Below the pieces are notes generated by a model that was not told where the DNA came from, ran no database searches, and saw nothing but the letters and a program-made list of their open reading frames with translations. Shown piece by piece: positions 1 to 6,180 of a stretch of DNA of 18,499 bases (positions are counted from its first letter, which is position 1; each line of letters begins with the position of its first letter). The translations under genes were made by a program, and so were the position numbers. Origin of the DNA: Kiritimatiellia bacterium (GTDB lineage: Bacteria > Verrucomicrobiota > Kiritimatiellia > RFP12 > UBA1067); contig CAJGDE010000028.1 of NCBI GenBank assembly GCA_904502135.1, forward strand, positions 1 through 18,499, given 5' to 3'.

Positions 1-324
1 ACTCCCTATGACCCAAAAGGCGAAAAGCACTCTTCTCGCAAGCCGCTCATAGAAAACGACGCTGTATTCTTCCCGGCCTCCGAGCTTCCAAGACGCTTCA
101 GGATTGATACGATAATCGTTGGAGAGGCGTATCATACCGATCTTGAAGAAATCTGCGCCTGTATCCGCCGCGCCGCCGAGCGCAAGGAAGTTATTTGCAT
201 TACTTCACACAATATCGCGCCGGACGCAAAGCATATTCACATGAAAAGCGAATGGCTTGAGCGTATTCTCTCAGTCGCGAAAGAATGCGGCATTGCTATG
301 TTAGGCTTTGATGAATTGCCGTAG
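1..324 (+). CDS. C-terminal end of a probable polysaccharide deacetylase (5' end outside window)
   Basis: An open frame enters from the left edge and stops at TAG 322-324, giving 107 residues. The last part reads like the end of the NodB/polysaccharide deacetylase fold: a strand followed by His (ICITSHNIAP), then a helix of the type LERILSVAKECGI and a final strand LGFDELP. In that family a similar 'strand-H-x-I ... Le.iL..a...gi....l.eL' layout closes the barrel. The upstream metal-binding motifs are not in the window, so the assignment rests on the C-terminal pattern alone. If it is right, the enzyme would remove N- or O-acetyl groups from a glycan. The gene ends 250 nt before the next start and overlaps the minus-strand patatin-like remnant tail to tail by 24 nt. 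No clear terminator follows. A different (beta/alpha)-barrel hydrolase is possible. Confidence 0.45.
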   Translation, partial: TPYDPKGEKHSSRKPLIENDAVFFPASELPRRFRIDTIIVGEAYHTDLEEICACIRRAAERKEVICITSHNIAPDAKHIHMKSEWLERILSVAKECGIAMLGFDELP

Positions 325-462
325 TTGGCTTTTATGAATTTTTTCGGCGGCGCGTCGGCCGAGATCATAAACGCGCTGCATCGTTTCGCTGTCGTGGCAG
401 ACGCGCGAAATCTCAAGCGGCTTTTCGGGCGCGATGAGAAGTGCAACCCCACGAACTACGCG
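301..462 (-). pseudogene. Remnant of a patatin-like phospholipase C-terminus
   Basis: Read on the minus strand, this stretch encodes about 53 residues with a protein-like pattern: ALLIAPEKPLEISRV, then a helix with RVYDLGRRAAEKI, then a stop at 301-303. This resembles the C-terminal end of bacterial patatin-like phospholipases of the YjjU/DUF6363 kind, where an 'IrPekPl.v.r...d...l...YdlGr.da' pattern is usual (recalled from family knowledge, not searched). The patatin catalytic part (GxSxG and the distal Asp) is absent. Upstream on this strand the frame runs into an octamer repeat (470-493) and then into the promoter of the plus-strand gene at 574, so only a fragment survives. It is most simply a decayed or truncated gene tail. 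A chance ORF cannot be excluded, because it partly overlaps the end of the plus-strand gene. Confidence 0.4.
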
Positions 463-469
463 CTTTAAA

Positions 470-493
470 ATGTTTGAATGTTGGAATGTTTGA
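470..493. repeat. Three tandem copies of an 8-bp unit
   Basis: Three head-to-tail units: ATGTTTGA (470-477), ATGTTGGA (478-485) and ATGTTTGA (486-493). The middle copy differs at one base. The repeat lies exactly between the patatin-like remnant and the promoter of the gene at 574. It could be a slippage-prone spacer or one instance of a dispersed intergenic repeat; one copy alone cannot tell which. Confidence 0.75.
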
Positions 494-525
494 ACGAAAG
501 TTGTACAGACGACTAACACGATCGC

Positions 526-538
526 AATATGGTATAAT
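526..538 (+). promoter_or_regulatory. Extended -10 promoter for the gene at 574
   Basis: A perfect TATAAT (533-538) is preceded by TG at 530-531, giving an extended -10 (TGGTATAAT). No good -35 hexamer lies at normal spacing; TTGTAC at 501-506 is too far away (26 nt). The same 13-mer AATATGGTATAAT recurs at 4005-4017 before another transcription unit. The predicted start of transcription near 545 leaves a leader of about 30 nt. Confidence 0.65.
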
Positions 539-573
539 ACTTGGCGATTTTATGAATATAAGAGGAAGAATCA

Positions 574-3500
574 ATGAATAAAAAAGTCTTTTTGTGCTTG
601 CTGCTCGCTTCATTCGTGGCAAATTCGTCATTTTGCGCGGCGATGATACATATTTCGCCTAATGGTAACGACAAGACGGGTAATGGCAGTAAAGCCCGTC
701 CGTATGCCACTTTGGCCAAAGCGGTGGAAGCCACGAAGAAAAACCGCGATAAAACTTATGAGATCGTTCTTGCCGATGGAACATATCGCTTTTCAAGCCC
801 GGTTGTGATTGGTCCCGATACGCCCATTTCGTGTATACGCGCGGCAAACCCCGGAAAGGCGATTCTTTCAGGCGCAGTTGAAATCAATGGTTGGAAGAAA
901 GATCCCGATGACGACAGATTTTTAATAGCGGACATTCCGTTTGAAATAAATGCAAGCGCCGGGTATTGTCTGGTCGTAAACAACGCTAAGGCCAGCATGG
1001 CTCTTTATCCGGCGAAAAACAAATCCGCCTTGCCTTATTACGGATCAAATTCGGATGTCGAGCTTAACAATCGCACTGTTCTTCGTTATAATACGAGCAA
1101 ACTGCCGAAGAAGGATATGTTTAAAGATCTCGATTTGAGTTCGGCGCGTCTTATTATTCCCCAGGAATGGGCGACTACGCGTCCTTACATAGCCACAAAC
1201 GATTGGCAGAACGGCATTTTTTACTTAAAGGGGCGCACAGATATGCCGATTGGACGATTTAATCAGGGCTACAGAGTGTTAAATTCGATTCATGGAATGA
1301 CCGAGCCCGGAAAATGGATGTACGAGGGGACTTCCGGGCGTATCCGTTATTGGCCTAAAAAAGGCGAGACCCTCGACAATATTAAAGCGTCCATTTCAAG
1401 GGCGCCGCGTATAATCTCGGCATACAAGGCCAAAGATCTTCGCATCTCAGGTCTTGTTCTGGAAGGTTGCAGTGTTCAGCCAGGTTCCGGAATGTATTCA
1501 AAGAAGGGGCCTGCTGCTGTAATCGGCGGGTGGAGCACAAAAAGGATGATTGTTGAAGATTGTGAAATCCGCAACGCGGCCGGCACGGGAATTCTCGTCA
1601 CAAAGCCTCAGGATATGCAGGTGCGTCGCTGCAAGATCCATGGAATGGGCGGATCGGGCGTTCATTACGCAGACGGCGGCAAGGGCGGCGGAATTTATGA
1701 TTGTGAAATTTACAACATAGGCGCAGAAGGCGCATATTTGGAACTTCGCGAAGTTACGCTCAAATCTTCGCACATTCATCACGTCGGACGCAGCGCCGCC
1801 ACGCTATGGACGACGGGTGCGCAGGTCATATCGAATGAGTTTCATCACACGATGCTTTCAAGCCGCGATGGCGGAGCCATCTACGGCGCTATGAACAACT
1901 CGCTTTTTGAAGGCAACTACTGTCATGATTGCGGCGGTTGGCCGGGGCTTTATAATGACGAAGGCGGAAAAGAGACCGTTTACCGCGGCAATAAGTTCGT
2001 TAACTGCTGGTGGCCGTTTCACATGCATCAGACAAGAGATATCGTATTTACCAATAACACGATGGAGTGCGATGGGGCTATGCGCTTTTCGTTCCAAGGT
2101 TCGGCAAATGCCGTTTTTCGCAACAATTTAATTCGCTCGCCAAAAGAAATTACGAGCGATAAATATGTCGATCACTGCAAAGTGTGGGAGAATTACGTTG
2201 AGACGGGGTCTTCTAAGCGTGGCTGGAGCGGTCGCAAACTTGTGCGCTTGGAGAAAAAAGTGATGCCTCTTAAATCTCCGTGCTACGCATTTCCGACAAA
2301 AGGTCCTGTTTTCCCTAAAGGCGGAAAGATGGATTCTTCCATGTTCGCGACGCCCTGGACGGTAGCCAGAAATTTCGATCGCGACGAGAAAGGCTGTCAT
2401 GCCCCAGGAATACCGGGCTGCTTCCTCTATATGGGTTATGATGCGGAAAACCTTTATATAAAGGCCAACTACGAATACAATAAATTCGTGTATTACCCGG
2501 GTTGTACGACCATAGGCAGCGCCGAGTGGGGAAAATGGGACGGTCTTAAGTTTTTCTTTAAGAATCTTGAGATTACGGTCTTTATCGACGGAACGGTGCT
2601 TTCCTCCGACCCGACATTGCGCTTTGACGAGACAAATTCTTCTGTAGTCAAACGCGGCGGCACGGGAGCTAAAGGTTATCGCGTCATGCTGGCGATACCT
2701 CTTAAGCGCTTCGGCCTTGATTCGATGACGGTTGAGTCGTTGGTCGGCAAGACAATAAATTTCGATGCGCTCTTTTATAACGCCCAATATAAAGAGACGC
2801 GCTATTATGAAGGGCCTTCAAAAGGCAATAACCTTCCCGGGGTGATCAGGCTTGGCGCTCCCGGCTCGAAGCCTGTCGAAACGAAGGAGGAGATCGTAAA
2901 GGAAAATCCGCCCAAAGCGGCAGACTCGGATGTGCTTACGGTAGAGTGGGGCGCTAAGGACCGCGATGAGTGGGAGAAGGTAAAGCGTCCTGAAACGCTG
3001 AAATGGTTCTTGGAGAACGAATACGGCATAAGGCCGAAATCTGTAGATGAGGCGAAGCCTTCGTTTGAATGTATAGAAAAAAAGTATATGGACGGCGGCG
3101 AAATTCTAAAGCGTAAGATTCGCGTCAAGTATGAAGGAAAATACGGAAAAAACTTTTTTGACGTAACGCTTTTTCAGCCGCAGGGCAAAGAGAATCTGCC
3201 GTTAATGATTCTACTTTGCAACCGTCCGCAGGTTATGAAATTCCCGGAAGATAGAGTGCCTGATGTTCCTTTTTGGCCTGTGAGAGAGATTCTCTCCAGA
3301 GGCTTCGCTACGGCGGCTTTTATGCTTTCGGACTTAAGCCCCGAGACGTATAATCCGAAAACGGCCCACGCCAAAGGCGTCATTCCCTGTTTTGAAAAGC
3401 CGCAAGACCGCACGCCGACAAGCTGGGGCACGCTTTCGGCTTGGGCTTGGGGTGCAAGTAAGTTTGTTGATTGGGTTGAAGGGGAGAAAGAGTTCGATAC

Positions 3501-3972
3501 CTCCCGCATAGGAGTCGTCGGGCACAGTAGAGGCGGTAAGGCCGCTTTGATAGCTGGGGTTCTGGATGAGCGCTTTTCGCTGGTCTGCTCAAATAATTCC
3601 GGGTGCGGAGGGGCTAAACTTAATCGAATGAAATTACCGAAAAGTGAATATTATAATTCATTTTTGCATTATAAGGTAACTTATTGGTTCTGTGAGAATA
3701 TGCAGAAGGTATTTCCCGGACGCGAACATATAATTGAGCACGATCAGGATGAGTGGTTGGCTCTTATCGCGCCGAGAAAGCTGTGTGTTGCGTCTGCGAC
3801 AGAAGATTTTTGGGCAGGACCTCCCGGAGAGTATTTCGCCTCCGAGCGGGCTAAGCGCATTTGGAAGCTTTATGGCTTGGAGAAGAGAGTAAAGCATCAT
3901 GTCAGAAAAGGAAAACATGATCTGACATCGTTTGACTGGATGCACTATCTTGATGCCATGCAATACAAGTGA
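574..3972 (+). CDS. Secreted three-domain carbohydrate-active enzyme: GH141-like beta-helix, CBM9-like domain, CE15-type glucuronoyl esterase
   Basis: The protein has 1132 residues. The start is supported by AGAGGA at 561-566, 7 nt before ATG. Residues 1-23 form a signal peptide (KK, hydrophobic core, cleavage near FCA-AM). From about 25 to 560 it is a right-handed parallel beta-helix opening with ISPNGNDKTGNGS...PYATLAKA. It has the 'LSGAVEINGW' and 'GRIRYWPKKGE' features I associate with GH141 (xylanase/fucosidase), so that family is my best guess. Residues about 586-770 look like a CBM9-type sandwich (ENLYIKANYEY, WDGLKFFF, YRVMLAIPL). Residues about 790-1132 match bacterial CE15 glucuronoyl esterases: GHSRGGKAAL with nucleophile Ser985, NNSGCGGA, ASATEDFWAGP (Glu1077/Asp1078), and His1115 in GKHDLTSFDW. 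CE15 enzymes cut ester bonds between glucuronoxylan and lignin. The CE15 call is firm, the helix subfamily is tentative. It is probably a single-gene unit. Confidence 0.85.
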   Translation: MNKKVFLCLLLASFVANSSFCAAMIHISPNGNDKTGNGSKARPYATLAKAVEATKKNRDKTYEIVLADGTYRFSSPVVIGPDTPISCIRAANPGKAILSGAVEINGWKKDPDDDRFLIADIPFEINASAGYCLVVNNAKASMALYPAKNKSALPYYGSNSDVELNNRTVLRYNTSKLPKKDMFKDLDLSSARLIIPQEWATTRPYIATNDWQNGIFYLKGRTDMPIGRFNQGYRVLNSIHGMTEPGKWMYEGTSGRIRYWPKKGETLDNIKASISRAPRIISAYKAKDLRISGLVLEGCSVQPGSGMYSKKGPAAVIGGWSTKRMIVEDCEIRNAAGTGILVTKPQDMQVRRCKIHGMGGSGVHYADGGKGGGIYDCEIYNIGAEGAYLELREVTLKSSHIHHVGRSAATLWTTGAQVISNEFHHTMLSSRDGGAIYGAMNNSLFEGNYCHDCGGWPGLYNDEGGKETVYRGNKFVNCWWPFHMHQTRDIVFTNNTMECDGAMRFSFQGSANAVFRNNLIRSPKEITSDKYVDHCKVWENYVETGSSKRGWSGRKLVRLEKKVMPLKSPCYAFPTKGPVFPKGGKMDSSMFATPWTVARNFDRDEKGCHAPGIPGCFLYMGYDAENLYIKANYEYNKFVYYPGCTTIGSAEWGKWDGLKFFFKNLEITVFIDGTVLSSDPTLRFDETNSSVVKRGGTGAKGYRVMLAIPLKRFGLDSMTVESLVGKTINFDALFYNAQYKETRYYEGPSKGNNLPGVIRLGAPGSKPVETKEEIVKENPPKAADSDVLTVEWGAKDRDEWEKVKRPETLKWFLENEYGIRPKSVDEAKPSFECIEKKYMDGGEILKRKIRVKYEGKYGKNFFDVTLFQPQGKENLPLMILLCNRPQVMKFPEDRVPDVPFWPVREILSRGFATAAFMLSDLSPETYNPKTAHAKGVIPCFEKPQDRTPTSWGTLSAWAWGASKFVDWVEGEKEFDTSRIGVVGHSRGGKAALIAGVLDERFSLVCSNNSGCGGAKLNRMKLPKSEYYNSFLHYKVTYWFCENMQKVFPGREHIIEHDQDEWLALIAPRKLCVASATEDFWAGPPGEYFASERAKRIWKLYGLEKRVKHHVRKGKHDLTSFDWMHYLDAMQYK

Positions 3973-3989
3973 CGCGGCAATATGGGTAT

Positions 3990-4017
3990 TTTACAATAGG
4001 CAAAAATATGGTATAAT
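3990..4017 (+). promoter_or_regulatory. Promoter of the nifU-like operon
   Basis: The -35 TTTACA (3990-3995, 5/6 match to TTGACA) and -10 TATAAT (4012-4017) are separated by 16 nt. TG at 4009-4010 makes it an extended -10. It shares the 13-mer AATATGGTATAAT with the promoter at 526-538. Transcription would start near 4024, leaving a leader of about 70 nt before ATG 4093. This is the best-formed promoter in the window. Confidence 0.75.
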
Positions 4018-4023
4018 TGCATC

Positions 4024-4084
4024 CCGTTCAAGGGTGATAGCCTACTTGAGGTTTGGATATAGGCTTAGTCCTTCGAAGGAAAGA
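4024..4084 (+). promoter_or_regulatory. Structured-looking 5' leader of the nifU-like operon
   Basis: Several short complementary pairs lie between the promoter and the start codon: TCAAG (4028-4032) with CTTGA (4045-4049); AGCCTA (4039-4044) with TAGGCT (4060-4065); and the perfect 10-bp palindrome CCTTCGAAGG (4070-4079). The last includes the AAGGA ribosome-binding sequence (4076-4080). The first two helices interleave and cannot both form fully, so alternative folds are possible. This could be a protein operator, a small attenuator or chance. It matches no riboswitch class I recognise. Confidence 0.35.
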
Positions 4085-4092
4085 AATTTGAT

Positions 4093-4656
4093 ATGTGGAA
4101 TTACTCTGAAAAAATGATGGATCACTTCCGCAATCCGCGGAATGTCGGAAAAATTGAAAACCCTGACGGCACGGCGACTGTCGGGTCGCTCGCTTGCGGA
4201 GACGCTTTGACGTTTCAGTTTAAACTTGGTGAAGATGGAAGAATCGCCGAAGCGAAATTTCAGACTTTTGGCTGTGCGAGCGCAATTGCTTCCAGTTCGG
4301 CTCTTACCGAGATGGTTCTTGGAAAAACCCTTGAGGAAGCCTCGAAAATAACAAATGCGGAAATTGCCGATTATTTAGGTGGTCTTCCGGCGCAGAAGAT
4401 GCACTGCTCCGTTATGGGGCGCGAGGCGCTTGAGGCAGCGATTAAGAATTTCAAAACCGGCGAAGTCGCCGATAAGGATCTTGAAGAGAAAAAGCTTTGC
4501 AGCTGTTTTAACGTTTCGGAAAATGAGGTTCGCCGTCAAATAACCGAAAATTCTCTTACCAGCGTAGATGAAGTCGTTAATTTTACGAAAGCTGGTGCCG
4601 GGTGCGGGATGTGCCGCGATCGTATCGAGGAGATCTTAAAGGAACTCGGCGTATGA
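4093..4656 (+). CDS. nifU: NifU-type Fe-S cluster scaffold, IscU plus BFD-like domains, no Nfu domain
   Basis: The protein has 187 residues. Residues 1-125 are the IscU-like scaffold: Cys35 in LACGD, Cys61 in FGCASA and Cys105 in KMHCSV, the three ligands of the transient cluster. Residues 134-187 are a BFD-like [2Fe-2S] domain with CxC (Cys136, Cys138) and CxxC (Cys171, Cys174). These positions nearly coincide with the ligands known for Azotobacter NifU (35/62/106 and 137/139/172/175). Full NifU has a third, C-terminal Nfu domain of about 100 residues; here the frame stops right after the BFD domain, so this is the short form. It acts in the cytoplasm, accepting sulfur from a cysteine desulfurase and passing on clusters. 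No nifS lies next to it. It is first in an operon and overlaps the next gene by ATGA. No nitrogenase genes are present, so general Fe-S assembly is more likely. Confidence 0.93.
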   Translation: MWNYSEKMMDHFRNPRNVGKIENPDGTATVGSLACGDALTFQFKLGEDGRIAEAKFQTFGCASAIASSSALTEMVLGKTLEEASKITNAEIADYLGGLPAQKMHCSVMGREALEAAIKNFKTGEVADKDLEEKKLCSCFNVSENEVRRQITENSLTSVDEVVNFTKAGAGCGMCRDRIEEILKELGV

Positions 4657-6170
4657 AGACGGGTTTCGATAATGATAAGTATTTAAAAGAACAGTCTGAA
4701 GAAATTCGGCGCAGAGCGGGAAAATACGGCAGACTTTATCTTGAGTTCGGCGGAAAGTTGATGAACGATTTTCACGCCGCGAGATGTTTGCCGGGGTATG
4801 ACCCTAACGTAAAGCTCAGGCTCTTGCAGTCATTGAAAGATCAGGCCGAGATTATACTTTGCATTTACGCAGGCGATATCGAGCGAAAGAAAATGCGCGC
4901 CGATTTCGGCATTTCCTACGCCGATGACGCGATGAAGCTCATAGATGATCTGCGCAATCTCGGGCTTCTTGTAAGAGGCGTTGTAATAACACGTTATCAG
5001 GAGCAGCCGGCCGCCCGGCAATTCCGCGCAAAGCTTGAGCTGCGCGGCGTACGCGTGTATTTTCACTATAAAACGGCCGGATATCCGGCTGATGTGGATA
5101 CGATCGTCTCCGACATGGGCTACGGAAAGAACGAATACGTTAAAACCGAGCGTCCCATCGTCGTAGTGACAGCGCCTGGTCCCGGGTCCGGAAAGTTCGC
5201 CACATGTCTTACCCAGATTTATCATGAGTATCGAATGGGTAATGTCGCCGGGTATTCAAAATTCGAATCGTTCCCCGTCTGGAACCTTTCGCTTGACCAC
5301 CCGCTGAACATCGCTTATGAGGCCGCGACAATCGATCTCAACGATAAAAACATGATCGATCCGTATCATCTCGAGGCATACGGGAAAGAGGCTGTCAATT
5401 ACAACCGTGACATCGACGCGTTTCCGCTTCTCGTCGCCATTTGGCAGAAAATGACGAAAGGCGCCTGTCCTTACCGCAGTCCGACCGACATGGGCGTTAA
5501 CCGCATCGGTTTTGGCATAATTGACGATGAGGTGGTAAGAAACGCTTGCAAGCAGGAAGTCATCCGCAGATTTCTGCGTTACCAATGTTTGTTCGCCGAG
5601 GCCGGTATCGACAGGGCTTCCGTTGAACGCGCCAATCAACTTATGACGTCGCTTTGCCTAAAGCCGGAGGATCGCGTTGTTGTTGAAGCGGCCCGCAGAA
5701 CGGCGGAAGAAGCCCATTTGCAAGGAAAGGGCAAGGCGGGCGGCACGATTGTTTCAGGCTCGGCCATTCAGCTTAAAGACGGGCGCATAGTAACGGGAAG
5801 AAATTCCGACGAAATGCACGCGGCGGCCGCGATGGTGATGAACGCCGTCAAAACGCTTTCAGGAATACCGTCGCAGATACCGCTTATCAGTCCAAACATC
5901 ATAAGATCAATCGCCCACATGAAGCAGGATATTCTTAAGGTCGGCTATACAAGTCTTAACCTTGATGAAGCGCTTATAGGGCTGGCCATTTCTTCTACGA
6001 CAAATCCAGCGGCGCAAATCGCGATGGAGAAGCTTTCTGAGTTGAGGGGCTGTGAAGTGCACATGACGCACATGGTGACCCCCGGCGATGAAGCGGGGCT
6101 GCGCAGATTGGGGTGCCGCTACACATCTGATCCTTATTACGCATCTAACCGTCTGTTCAACGATCAGTAA
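4653..6170 (+). CDS. UPF0371 / DUF1846 family protein
   Basis: The protein has 505 residues, the usual length for this family. I chose ATG 4653 because it overlaps the preceding stop (ATGA) and has AAAGGA at 4638-4643 nine nt upstream. The N-terminus (FDNDKYLKEQSEEIRRRA, then YLEFGGKL and FHAARCLPGYDPN), the IVVVTAPGPGSGK segment (GPGSGK at 176-181, resembling a P-loop), the PTDMGVNR segment and the end (DPYYASNRLFND) are all hallmarks of UPF0371. Structures of family members exist, but I know of no established reaction. The glycine-rich GPGSGK suggests nucleotide or phosphate binding (inference). It has no signal peptide and is presumably cytoplasmic. Its position between an Fe-S scaffold and an unrecognised protein may be a functional hint or simple operon packing. 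Confidence 0.93.
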   Translation: MKTGFDNDKYLKEQSEEIRRRAGKYGRLYLEFGGKLMNDFHAARCLPGYDPNVKLRLLQSLKDQAEIILCIYAGDIERKKMRADFGISYADDAMKLIDDLRNLGLLVRGVVITRYQEQPAARQFRAKLELRGVRVYFHYKTAGYPADVDTIVSDMGYGKNEYVKTERPIVVVTAPGPGSGKFATCLTQIYHEYRMGNVAGYSKFESFPVWNLSLDHPLNIAYEAATIDLNDKNMIDPYHLEAYGKEAVNYNRDIDAFPLLVAIWQKMTKGACPYRSPTDMGVNRIGFGIIDDEVVRNACKQEVIRRFLRYQCLFAEAGIDRASVERANQLMTSLCLKPEDRVVVEAARRTAEEAHLQGKGKAGGTIVSGSAIQLKDGRIVTGRNSDEMHAAAAMVMNAVKTLSGIPSQIPLISPNIIRSIAHMKQDILKVGYTSLNLDEALIGLAISSTTNPAAQIAMEKLSELRGCEVHMTHMVTPGDEAGLRRLGCRYTSDPYYASNRLFNDQ

Positions 6171-6171
6171 C

Positions 6172-6176
6172 GGAGG
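6172..6176 (+). promoter_or_regulatory. Ribosome binding site fixing the start at 6181
   Basis: GGAGG sits 4 nt before ATG 6181 and just after the UPF0371 stop. It decides in favour of 6181 over an in-frame ATG at 6088 that lies inside the upstream gene. Confidence 0.85.
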
Positions 6177-6180
6177 ATTT

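Noticed and set aside
2128..2787. Minus-strand 219-residue ORF
   Set aside because: It is a shadow of the CE15/beta-helix gene; its composition is Arg/His-rich and it has no domain-like pattern or ribosome site.
4093..4656. NifU as evidence for nitrogen fixation
   Set aside because: No nitrogenase or other nif genes are seen, and NifU-type scaffolds also serve general Fe-S assembly.
5178..5195. GPGSGK in UPF0371 as proof of an ATPase
   Set aside because: The motif is part of the family's conserved sequence and no Walker B is apparent; nucleotide binding remains a guess.
6088..6180. In-frame ATG at 6088 as an N-terminal extension of the 651-residue protein
   Set aside because: It lies inside the UPF0371 gene, and GGAGG at 6172-6176 directly precedes ATG 6181.
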